A stretch of DNA of 53,908 nucleotides from SBAX01 sp964646605 (GTDB lineage: Bacteria; Planctomycetota; Phycisphaerae; UBA1845). Shown piece by piece: positions 15,972 through 23,669 of the stretch; position 1 is the stretch's first letter, and each line of letters starts with the position of its first letter. The notes under the pieces are model-generated. The model ran no database searches, was not told the origin of the DNA, and saw only the letters and a list, made by a program, of their open reading frames with translations. The translations under genes and the position numbers were made by a program. Location: positions 1 to 53,908 of the forward strand of contig CAZYEX010000043.1 of the NCBI GenBank assembly GCA_964646605.1, in the 5' to 3' direction.

Positions 15972-16898
15972 ATGGCGTCACCGGGCTGCGCCCAGGAAAC
16001 CGTCCCCCGGGAACCGCCCGTAGGTGGCCGCGGGACTTGTGAAACGAGTTTGGTGACTGCCGAGTCAGTACCCACGAGCGCTAGGGCTGTTTTCATCGTC
16101 GGCCCCCCGCGTTCGGGTACCACGCTCTTGACCCATCTGCTCGCAGGCGGGGCCGACGTTCTTTCCCTGAGCGAACCGTTCCGTCTGCACCAGGTTTTCC
16201 CGCGCCTGGGTCTTTGGTGGACGTTCCGAAAACTGAACCGGGCCTTCAGCCTCTCCTTGGCGCCGCCACGCCGGTGCATGGGCGACGACATGCTCTTGGA
16301 CCACCTCCGCCGAACGGCCGCGCTCAACGGGTTATCCACCCTGGTCATCAAGGAGACCTTCCGGTCACACCGCGAGTGGGCCAACGTCGAGCAGGTGGAC
16401 CGATTCGCGGCGACCGGTGACCCCCTCGTGGCCCTTATTCGACACCCCGTGGACTGCGCCGTCTCCACCCTGCGGATGTTTCGGTTGTGGCGAGGAGTGG
16501 TCGGACCGATGGTCAGAGTCGTGGTGCCCGACGTCCCGCTCTTCCACGGCGACTCCGACATCGTGCGCTACGTCGCGGATTCTTGGAATCACTTCCTTCA
16601 ATGGTGCGAAAGCCATCGCCCCGTCGTGCTGCGTTACGAGGACTTGGTCACCCGTCCGCACGAAACCCTCGCTGGCCTCTGCGCCAACTGCGGGCTCGCG
16701 TTCGACGCCCGGATGCTCGATCCGCAACACCCCCGCGGGCCCTTCGGCGGCATCGGCGACCCCGGAGTGATGACTCGCCCGCCCCGACCGATCTCCAACC
16801 GTTCCGTCGGCCGCCGCCGTCAACTTCCCCAGCGTCTGCACCGGATCATCACGGAAGGGTGTTCCCAGACCGCGCGGCATTGGGGATACGACCTATGA
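15972..16898 (+). CDS. PAPS-dependent sulfotransferase family protein
   Basis: The 308-residue protein has the two nucleotide-binding signatures of sulfotransferases: the 5'-phosphosulfate loop VGPPRSGTT (residues 43-51) and the 3'-phosphate block DPLVALIRHPVDCAVS (150-165), followed by YEDLVTRPHETL, the usual substrate-side segment. It would transfer sulfate from PAPS to a carbohydrate or other hydroxyl acceptor; the acceptor is unknown. Length is normal for the type. ATG 15972 has GGGAGAA 6 nt upstream; a Pro/Gly-rich 35-residue leader precedes the fold, so a later start cannot be excluded. Planctomycetes often carry many sulfotransferases and sulfatases. It ends 27 bp from the convergent kinase gene. 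Confidence 0.85.
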   Translation: MASPGCAQETVPREPPVGGRGTCETSLVTAESVPTSARAVFIVGPPRSGTTLLTHLLAGGADVLSLSEPFRLHQVFPRLGLWWTFRKLNRAFSLSLAPPRRCMGDDMLLDHLRRTAALNGLSTLVIKETFRSHREWANVEQVDRFAATGDPLVALIRHPVDCAVSTLRMFRLWRGVVGPMVRVVVPDVPLFHGDSDIVRYVADSWNHFLQWCESHRPVVLRYEDLVTRPHETLAGLCANCGLAFDARMLDPQHPRGPFGGIGDPGVMTRPPRPISNRSVGRRRQLPQRLHRIITEGCSQTARHWGYDL

Positions 16899-16925
16899 CC
16901 GAGGATGGTGTTGCCCACGTTGGGT

Positions 16926-18479
16926 TTAGTAGTTCAGGCGGATCGGCGGTCTAACCGCCACCCGTTCGGTGTGGATGGGCAACGAAACCATGAACGTCGA
17001 GCCATGACCGGGGTCGCTTTGGAGTTCGATCTTCCCACCCAAGAGCTCGACCAACTCCCTAGTGATGGCCAGCCCCAATCCCGTTCCCGCGTGCTCCCGC
17101 GTGGTGGATGAATCGAGCTGCCGGAACTTCTCGAAGATCGCCTCCCGCTGATCCGCGGCGATGCCCGGTCCCGTATCCGAAATGCTCAGTCGTAATCGTT
17201 GATCGCCATCGTGTTCCACGGAAATCGAAATCTCGCCGCCCTCCGGCGTAAATTTGACGGCGTTGCTCAGCAAGTTGTAGAGGATTTGTTTGATGCGACC
17301 CGAGTCACTGCGGCATCGCGGAAGGTGGAGGGCGATCCGTGCTTCGAGGGTCTGGCGGCGCTTGTCGGCGAGGGGACGCACGAAGTCGATCAGGTCGGTG
17401 CAAAGCTCCTCCATCGAGAACTCGGAGATGTGCAGTTCGATTTTCCCGGCCTCGACCTTGGCCAAGTCCAGCAGGTCGTTGATTAGATCCAGCAAACTCC
17501 GCCCGCTGGAGAGGATATTCTCGGCGTAGCGGTGCAGCCGCTTGCCATCGACTTCCGGGTTTCCGGCCCCGTCGCGCAACAGCTCCGCGAATCCGATGAT
17601 CGAGACCAACGGGGTGCGAAGCTCGTGCGAGACGTTGGCCAGGAACTCGCTCTTCAGGCGGTTGGACTCGAAGAGGGCGACGTTGGTCTCGGCCAGTTCC
17701 CCGAGCTTGACGTCCAACGAACGATTGATGCGGCTTTGCTCCTCTTGCGCCGCGTTGAGGTGGGCGAGCATGTTGTTGAAGGCCGCGGAGAGGCTTTGGA
17801 ACTCATCGCCCGTGTGAATGACGGCGCGGACCGTCGTGTCCCCGGTGGCCACCTGCTCGGCGGCGCGCCGCAGGGTCGTCACCGGTGACAACACCAGGCG
17901 CTGAGTAATCATGTAGAAGGCCAGGATGGCCAGGACCGCCCCGCTGGCCCCGGCGAGCATGGTCACGGCTGAGTTCCACACCCCTTCGTGACGGGGGATG
18001 GGCAGGGTCACGTCGAGGATCCCGCGAAGCGAATCGCCGTAACGTTCGAGGTCCGTCCCGCGGACGGCCATGGCGAATCGAAAGATCGCCCCGTCATCCT
18101 GAATTCGCCAGTAGTATTGTTGCCCGGGGTTGCGCGCCAGGCGCTCGACGGCGTCGAGTTGGAAACCGGGGCCTACCCCACCTACGGGCACCGGTATTGG
18201 GCTGCGGTCCCAACGCAGGGCAAGTTCACGGACCAGTCGGGGCCACTCGCGGTCGAGCTGTTCCGTCGCCCCGGACCAGTCGGGCTGCCGCAAATCGACG
18301 GTCATGTAGGCGATCGCCGCCACGCGCCGCGCCTCCCAAAGCAGGGCCTGTTCGTTCAGCGCCGTCATGTGCAGCCAAGGAAAGAGCAGGGTCGCGGCGA
18401 TAATGGCCAGAACCGCGGTTCCGAAAAGAAGGCTGATCTTACGGGCAAGCGGCATCCGAAACCGGCTCCGACCTGACAT
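16926..18479 (-). CDS. Membrane sensor histidine kinase
   Basis: The 517-residue protein has a membrane segment near 15-38, an extracytoplasmic sensor of about 130 residues, a second membrane segment (about 172-195), a HAMP linker, a coiled-coil stretch, and the HisKA phosphoacceptor NVSHELRTPL (His about 285). The catalytic domain has the N box NLLSNAVKF, G1 DTGPGIA and G2 GTGLGLAI, so all catalytic motifs are present. It autophosphorylates in response to an unknown signal. No response regulator lies next to it; the neighbours are a sulfotransferase and a secreted unknown. An open frame extends to a TTG at 18506; I prefer ATG 18479, and ATG 18455 is also possible. Confidence 0.9.
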   Translation of the reverse strand: MSGRSRFRMPLARKISLLFGTAVLAIIAATLLFPWLHMTALNEQALLWEARRVAAIAYMTVDLRQPDWSGATEQLDREWPRLVRELALRWDRSPIPVPVGGVGPGFQLDAVERLARNPGQQYYWRIQDDGAIFRFAMAVRGTDLERYGDSLRGILDVTLPIPRHEGVWNSAVTMLAGASGAVLAILAFYMITQRLVLSPVTTLRRAAEQVATGDTTVRAVIHTGDEFQSLSAAFNNMLAHLNAAQEEQSRINRSLDVKLGELAETNVALFESNRLKSEFLANVSHELRTPLVSIIGFAELLRDGAGNPEVDGKRLHRYAENILSSGRSLLDLINDLLDLAKVEAGKIELHISEFSMEELCTDLIDFVRPLADKRRQTLEARIALHLPRCRSDSGRIKQILYNLLSNAVKFTPEGGEISISVEHDGDQRLRLSISDTGPGIAADQREAIFEKFRQLDSSTTREHAGTGLGLAITRELVELLGGKIELQSDPGHGSTFMVSLPIHTERVAVRPPIRLNY

Positions 18480-18561
18480 GCCCCTAGTGTACACCGATTT
18501 CGACAAACCGTGGACCCTTCGACTGGGTGGCCATGCGAATCAGGCGTCGAAAGCCGTTAGA

Positions 18562-20034
18562 ATGGGGTGCATGGGGTCGAGGATCCATCCGGGCGTGGGT
18601 TGCCGGGCGAGACCGTTTGTCGCCGGGCTCATCCTCTCGCTGAGCGTCACGGATGTGGCACGGTCCGCGCTTGACGACGTGGTGAAGACCATCCCTGCCG
18701 ACGCTCTGGCCGCGTACGTCGTCGATCTCCGCCGCGACCCAGTGCAAACCGGTGCCTCGCAGAGTTCCTTCGCTCTCGCCGCCTACTTGATCGACCAAGC
18801 CCAGGAGTTCGGCCTGCTGGCCAAGCTCGACCCTTCCACACGCACGACGCTCGACCTGCTGGCTACGCTTCCGCTTGTCGTTGCGCATCCGCACACCGTC
18901 GTTTTGCAGAACGTGGAGGCCGCGGCGCGGCCGGGCGGAAGTCATCGCCTGGGGCATCTCCAAACCGCGATCGTCCTTCACACCCGCGGCGACAACGAGA
19001 AAATCGAACACCGCATCCAGCACTTTCTCAAGGCCTACACCAACACCGAGGACACCACGCTCACGCCGCGATCGCTCCACGACGTCAACCTCTACCAGCT
19101 TCGCGACCGCCGGCTGCCGGAGTGGGCGGAACTCAGTTGGGGGCGCATCGGCGATTATTACCTCGTCGCGTTCGGCGCTGGCGCTGCCGACGCGGTCGTC
19201 GGAACGATCGTCGGACCACGTCCCAACCTAGGGGCCCAGAAATGGTTCGCCGACGCCTGGGAGGGATTGGACGCGAATCACGCCTCCTTCGCCGTACACC
19301 TTCGTGTGGATCGCTTGCGGGAGGCGGGCGATCCAGGCTTCGTCGAGAAAGTCGACAATGTTCTCAAGGAATTGGAGCTGCAAACGGTGGAACGCGGGCT
19401 ATGGACGCTCGGTCGGCGCGGCGACGCGATGGTCGCTCGAGGCATCGTGCGCCGCGGAGGGCGAGACGAACTGCACCGCATCACTTCCGAAACGGCCTAC
19501 AAAGACCTCGTCGAAACGGTGGTCCCGGAGGGAACTCGCTGGCACGCGGTGATCGACCTCGATCCCAAGGTCGTCATCCGGGCTGTTTCCCAGGGCTATC
19601 TCGCCGCCCGAAGCCCTGAAAAACGCGGGAAAATCAGCGAGTTTTGGACGACCCTGCAAGCCGAGTCCGGCGTGGGCATCGAGGACGAAATCCTCAGCCG
19701 ACTCCACGCCCCCCTCATCGTCTACAACTTCCCTCGACACGCCCTCGATCTTCCCTTCGCCTGGACGAGGGCCTTCCCCATCCGCGGCGACGCCGGTGCC
19801 CTCCGTGAAAAACTCGACCGCCTCTTGGAAACGGCTCAGGTGAAATTGCAACAACGCGGCGCCATGCAGTTGCGCCACGATCCTGACGGGGTGTGGTGCC
19901 TGCGGATCGGACTCGACGGCCCCTCCCTCGCCGTAACCGACCGATTCCTGATCATCAGCTTCTCGCCCGAGGCCGTGCGGCAGAACGTGACGCATCTGCG
20001 TGCGCCTCCGGGTCCGGCATTGAAACCGCAATAG
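18562..20034 (+). CDS. Putative exported protein of unknown function
   Basis: A 490-residue product. After a basic start, a hydrophobic stretch (FVAGLILSLSVTDVA) suggests a signal peptide, cut near ARS. The mature protein contains IPADALAAYVVDLRRD, RIGDYYLVAFGAGAADAVV and several amphipathic helices. The layout faintly recalls the DUF3352 group, secreted or membrane proteins that begin with a PADA motif, but no firm family was recognised. Two ATGs are close together (18562, 18571), with weak ribosome signals. It is divergent from the histidine kinase with an 82-bp gap, so a shared regulatory region is possible. Confidence 0.6.
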   Translation: MGCMGSRIHPGVGCRARPFVAGLILSLSVTDVARSALDDVVKTIPADALAAYVVDLRRDPVQTGASQSSFALAAYLIDQAQEFGLLAKLDPSTRTTLDLLATLPLVVAHPHTVVLQNVEAAARPGGSHRLGHLQTAIVLHTRGDNEKIEHRIQHFLKAYTNTEDTTLTPRSLHDVNLYQLRDRRLPEWAELSWGRIGDYYLVAFGAGAADAVVGTIVGPRPNLGAQKWFADAWEGLDANHASFAVHLRVDRLREAGDPGFVEKVDNVLKELELQTVERGLWTLGRRGDAMVARGIVRRGGRDELHRITSETAYKDLVETVVPEGTRWHAVIDLDPKVVIRAVSQGYLAARSPEKRGKISEFWTTLQAESGVGIEDEILSRLHAPLIVYNFPRHALDLPFAWTRAFPIRGDAGALREKLDRLLETAQVKLQQRGAMQLRHDPDGVWCLRIGLDGPSLAVTDRFLIISFSPEAVRQNVTHLRAPPGPALKPQ

Positions 20035-20100
20035 CTCAGTCCCTCAGTGATGGCACCCGAAGTACGCGGTTCGGCGCGTCGTTGAGCGCCGGTGCGGCGT

Positions 20101-20131
20101 AAAAAAGCGGCCCGGTGGGGTGCACCGGGCC
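20101..20131 (-). terminator. Intrinsic terminator on the minus strand
   Basis: On the minus strand GGCCCGGTG/CACCGGGCC (20131-20109) forms a perfect 9-bp stem with a 5-nt loop, followed by GC and six T (20106-20101). On the plus strand only two T follow the stem. Orientation is therefore minus, opposite to the flanking genes, so it must serve a minus-strand transcript. Confidence 0.85.
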
Positions 20132-20242
20132 TTAGGGAACCGTCCAATGGGGGATTGGACGGCGAGTTAATCGAACGCCAGAGCCGACGCGCCGCAGGTT
20201 CTCGTCGCAAACCCGAGAAGCACGCGGAGAAACGTCGGCCAT
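20132..20242 (-). CDS. Possible leaderless small protein, 36 residues
   Basis: ATG 20242-20240 lies 5 nt after the -10 hexamer, about where transcription should start, so an mRNA would be leaderless. The frame runs to TAA at 20134-20132, directly against the terminator stem. The product is basic (Arg-rich) with no membrane segment. The frame fills the transcript exactly from first base to terminator, which supports coding. Against it, the frame was already open upstream to 20356 and the RNA is highly structured, so it may be coincidental. Confidence 0.3.
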   Translation of the reverse strand: MADVSPRASRVCDENLRRVGSGVRLTRRPIPHWTVP

Positions 20243-20247
20243 CGTCC

Positions 20248-20275
20248 ATTGTACCACGCACGCGGTCCCCGTCAA
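20248..20275 (-). promoter_or_regulatory. Sigma70-type promoter of the minus-strand small unit
   Basis: On the minus strand TTGACG (20275-20270) and TACAAT (20253-20248) are separated by 16 bp. Both hexamers are close to consensus. It points away from the lptD-like gene and toward the terminator at 20101. Confidence 0.6.
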
Positions 20276-20410
20276 AGCTTTACCGCGAACTTTTTTCGGG
20301 CCTACCCGGACCCGTCCGGCTGGAATCCCTAAAGGATCGGGGACCACGCCCTGCAACGTAGGCCGCGCCGGGTTGTGTAATGCGGACTTGAGGGGCGGAA
20401 ATCGGTTGAA

Positions 20411-20438
20411 TTGACACCCGCAAGGCGTTACCTATACT
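20411..20438 (+). promoter_or_regulatory. Sigma70-type promoter of the lptD-like gene
   Basis: TTGACA (20411-20416) and TATACT (20433-20438) with a 16-bp spacer. Transcription would start near 20445, giving a leader of about 85 nt before ATG 20530. It is one of the best promoter matches in the window and is divergent from the small unit's promoter. Confidence 0.65.
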
Positions 20439-20529
20439 GCCGACCCGATAGCGGCCGGCCTCGGAAGGAGGGCGCGGAACCTTCGAGTCGGACCGCCAAA
20501 TAGACCCTTTCCAACGGGTCCGATTCCGA

Positions 20530-23490
20530 ATGTCGAAGTCGCCATTGAACGCCGGCATCACGGGCCTTACCGCCTTCGCCGGGCTTCACCTGTTCACAGC
20601 TACTTTATTCGCCCAACAGCCCACCCCCATCGCCGACCGCGTGGAACAGGCCTTGCTACCGAGCGGGATTTCCGAATCGGCCATTGCCCTTACGGCCGAG
20701 CTGGTGGCCGTTTTCAAGGATGAGGACGGGACGGACGCGTTGCACTTCATCGGCGACTTTGTCCTCGCGCTCGGCGGCCGGGACGGCCAAACGCTTCGAA
20801 GCCGTGAGGCCGTGGTATGGCTGGAGAACCGCCAGCACGAGGGCCGACCCTATCGACACTTGCAGATCATGCTCTGGCGGGACGCGGAGGTCGATGAGCT
20901 GGGGGGCACCCTGACCACCGGACCGGCGCTCTTTGTCTCCCTGAGTACCTTTGGGGAGGTCACGACGGGGGCCGATGACGTGGCCATGCAACCTTCCGTT
21001 GACACCCAGGCCTACCGCGACGGGAACACCATCCGCAAGGCCTTCGGCCAGCCCCGCTTCCGTGCGGAAGATTCGGCGGTGGCCTTGCGCCTTTTCGATC
21101 CCGCCGGAATTGGGGTGACGGCGGCGAAACCGGCCGCGAGGCCTGTGATCCACTTTCAAGCCCGCGGCGAGACCGCGCTACGCGCCATGGACGACGGACG
21201 CCAGGTCATCACCATGACCGGGGGCGTGTACCTGTCCAGGGGGATTCCCGGGTCGGGCGAGTTTCTGGAAATCCAAGCCGATTCGGTGGTGGTCTTCCTA
21301 TCCGCGGGGGCGGCGCTTCCCAAGGCGGATGGGGTCCAGCCCGCAGGACTGGGCGGCGAAACCCCGCGACCCAGCGCCGACAAGGCCCGTAGTGCGCCGG
21401 AGAACCAAGGGGACCGGCAGCTCATGGCCACGGGATTCGGCGACGTGGAGGTCGAGTCGGCCTACCTGGAAGGTGACGTTCAACTGTCACAAGGACCCAA
21501 CGCGATTCGCGCCTCCAAGCTCTATTACGACCTCCTCCGCGACCGGGCCGTGATCCTCGACGCCGTGGTTCGCTCGACCTTGGTGGATCGCGGGATTCCC
21601 CTGTACATTCGCGCCTCCGAAATCCGCCAGCTTTCGGCCAACGAATTCACCGCCCACGACGCCATATTGACCACGAGTGAATTCCACACTCCGCACTATC
21701 ACGTAGGAGCGCGGCGGATCGAGCTCATCAACCGCACGCCGCCCCAGCCCGACGGTCGAGCAAGCGGCATCCGCGCGGGGAGTTTTCGCATCGACGGCGC
21801 GACGCTGAACCTCGCCGGGCAACCGGTCGCCTACTGGCCTCATATCCGCGGCAACGTCGACACCAGCGAGACGGCGATCAAGAGCGTCCGCACGGGGTTC
21901 AGCGACCACTTCGGACTGGAACTCGAGACCCGCTGGCACTTTTTTAACCTGCTGGGTTTGCAGACCCCGGAGGGCGTCGATTCCACGTTGAGCTTGGACT
22001 ACTTCACCGAACGCGGCCCGGCCGTCGGCGTGGACGCCGACTATGAGCGCGAGCGGTACTTCGGACAATTGCGGAGTTATCTGCTCGCCGACGGGGGCGA
22101 GGACGACCTCGGGCGCGACCGCGAACAACCCTCGGAGCACGACTTCCGCGGGCGATTCCTGCTGCGACATCGTCAGTACCTCGAGGACGATTGGCAGGTG
22201 TCCTTGGAGCTGTCCTACATCACCGATCGTACGTTTCTCGAGGAGTTCTTCGAAACCGAGTTCGACACGGGCAAGGAACAGGAAACGCTTCTGTATCTGA
22301 AGAAGCAGCGCGACAACTGGGCCTTCACCGCGGCCATGCAGGCGCGGCTTCTGGATTTCACGACGCAGACCGAGCGCTATCCCGACTTCGCCCTTCACCT
22401 GGCCGGCGAGTCCCTGGGCGACAAGGCCACCTGGTTCAGCGAGAACCGCGCCGGTTTGGTGCGCTATCGGGAGGCCGATCAGAGTTTCCGCGAGTTCTTG
22501 CGCAACGGTCCGACGATCAGTTCCGGCACCACGGCCCGCGGCGACACTCGCCAGGAGATCGACGCGGCGGTCGATGTCGGCGACGCGCGGTTCGTGCCGT
22601 TTGTCGTGGGGCGCGGGTCGTCGTGGAATGACTCTCCCCATGACGGCGGAGTCGGTCGCGGGTTTGCCGCGGCCGGCGTCCGTGGAAGCATGTATCTGTG
22701 GCGGGTCTATCCCGATGTCCGTTCGACACTGCTGGACCTCGACGGAATCCGGCACATCGTCAAGCCGACGCTCACCGCATGGACCAGCGAGGCCAACCGC
22801 GACAAGGACGAACTTTTCCCCTTCGACGAAACGGTCGAGGAGATCGCAGCGACGGACGGGATCGCCGTCGGCGTTCGGCAACGCTGGCAGACCAAGCGCG
22901 GCCCGGCCGACGCCCGGCGCATCGTCGATGTCTTCACCCACGACATCGAAATCGCCGCCTTCAACGATGGCGAGAGCGACGAGATCACCAACGGATACAC
23001 CTCGTTCAGCCGACCGGAAAACAGCATCTCGCACAACTACGTCAATTCCTCGACCATCTGGCGGATCAACGACCGCACGGCGCTGCTCAGCGAAACCAAC
23101 TACGACCTCAACGACGGTACGGTCGACGTGCTGAACGTTTCCCTGGCCGTGGAGCGGACCCCGCGGCTGAGCTACTTGCTCGGGTACCGCTTCATCGACG
23201 AGACGGAATCGAACTTGCTGGGCTTCGACCTCAACTACCGCATGACGGAGAAGCACACCCTGGCCTTGCGCGAGCTTTTCGACCTCGACCGCGGCGAGAC
23301 CCTCGACTTCACCATCGCCCTGGTCCGCAAGTTCCCGCGATGGTTCGGGGCCCTGTCCTTCGAGTTGGACCAAGCCGAGGATGATTTCGGCGTGTCCGTG
23401 AGCATCTGGCCCGAAGGTCTGCCCCAGGCCGCCCTTGGCTCCCGCCGCTTCACGGGCTTGGCCAACACCACACGCCTGCGCAACGACTAG
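20530..23490 (+). CDS. LptD/OstA-like outer-membrane LPS assembly protein
   Basis: A 986-residue exported protein. A signal peptide ends near FAQQ. The N-terminal part is jellyroll-like and includes the OstA pattern YLEGDVQLSQGPNAIRASKL-YYDLLRDRAVILDAVV-IYIRASEIR. From about residue 430 on is a beta-barrel of alternating amphipathic strands (AVGVDADYERERYFG, WQVSLELSYITDRTFLEEFF, RLSYLLGYRFIDETESNLLGF) ending in short strands. LptD inserts LPS into the outer leaflet with LptE. The length is LptD-like, but the sequence is remote and no paired conserved Cys was seen. It has its own promoter. The last 417 bp exist in a second, decayed copy at 26711-27127. Confidence 0.75.
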   Translation: MSKSPLNAGITGLTAFAGLHLFTATLFAQQPTPIADRVEQALLPSGISESAIALTAELVAVFKDEDGTDALHFIGDFVLALGGRDGQTLRSREAVVWLENRQHEGRPYRHLQIMLWRDAEVDELGGTLTTGPALFVSLSTFGEVTTGADDVAMQPSVDTQAYRDGNTIRKAFGQPRFRAEDSAVALRLFDPAGIGVTAAKPAARPVIHFQARGETALRAMDDGRQVITMTGGVYLSRGIPGSGEFLEIQADSVVVFLSAGAALPKADGVQPAGLGGETPRPSADKARSAPENQGDRQLMATGFGDVEVESAYLEGDVQLSQGPNAIRASKLYYDLLRDRAVILDAVVRSTLVDRGIPLYIRASEIRQLSANEFTAHDAILTTSEFHTPHYHVGARRIELINRTPPQPDGRASGIRAGSFRIDGATLNLAGQPVAYWPHIRGNVDTSETAIKSVRTGFSDHFGLELETRWHFFNLLGLQTPEGVDSTLSLDYFTERGPAVGVDADYERERYFGQLRSYLLADGGEDDLGRDREQPSEHDFRGRFLLRHRQYLEDDWQVSLELSYITDRTFLEEFFETEFDTGKEQETLLYLKKQRDNWAFTAAMQARLLDFTTQTERYPDFALHLAGESLGDKATWFSENRAGLVRYREADQSFREFLRNGPTISSGTTARGDTRQEIDAAVDVGDARFVPFVVGRGSSWNDSPHDGGVGRGFAAAGVRGSMYLWRVYPDVRSTLLDLDGIRHIVKPTLTAWTSEANRDKDELFPFDETVEEIAATDGIAVGVRQRWQTKRGPADARRIVDVFTHDIEIAAFNDGESDEITNGYTSFSRPENSISHNYVNSSTIWRINDRTALLSETNYDLNDGTVDVLNVSLAVERTPRLSYLLGYRFIDETESNLLGFDLNYRMTEKHTLALRELFDLDRGETLDFTIALVRKFPRWFGALSFELDQAEDDFGVSVSIWPEGLPQAALGSRRFTGLANTTRLRND

Positions 23491-23646
23491 CGCGGCTCGG
23501 AGTTATGCACATACTCGGGAAAGACGTGACGGAAGGATTCGCTTCGATGCCTTCCCATGAGGACCGATCGGCGGTCACATTGGGGTATTTCCGGCTCTCT
23601 TGCCTAACCGAGCCTTCCCTCCGAGCTCGCTGAAGCAGGGTAAGAA

Positions 23647-23667
23647 TCGTGGAACCGATTTCCACGA
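23647..23667 (-). terminator. Palindrome after the FG-GAP lipoprotein gene
   Basis: TCGTGGAA/TTCCACGA with a 5-nt loop lies 3 nt after the minus-strand stop (23670). It is positioned as a terminator, but only a weak T stretch follows, so its efficiency is uncertain. Confidence 0.4.
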
Positions 23668-23669
23668 AT

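Larger units (their letters stand above)
20101..20242 (-). ncRNA. Candidate structured small RNA or leaderless mRNA, about 142 nt
   Basis: A minus-strand transcript is bracketed by a promoter (20248-20275) and an intrinsic terminator (20101-20131). The RNA would fold into a long hairpin with nested stems: GCCGACG (20239-20233) with CGTCGGC (20189-20183), CCGC with GCGG, and TTCTCG (20219-20214) with CGAGAA (20204-20199). Then follow GGCG/CGCC, a perfect GTCCAAT/ATTGGAC hairpin (20160-20142) and the terminator. It matches no RNA family I can recognise: the 6S closing stem, tmRNA tag/3' end, RNase P and SRP motifs are all absent. The same RNA contains a 36-codon ORF beginning at the predicted first base. 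Confidence 0.5.

Noticed and set aside
20160..20242. tmRNA, 6S RNA or tRNA at the structured minus-strand region
   Set aside because: A TTCGATT motif resembles a T-loop, but its loop has 11 nt. No tmRNA tag ending ALAA, no 6S closing stem and no SRP or RNase P motif is present.
20132..20356. 75-codon extension of the small minus-strand frame to 20356
   Set aside because: Its upstream part crosses the promoter of the small unit and is not protein-like; only the last 36 codons fit the transcript.
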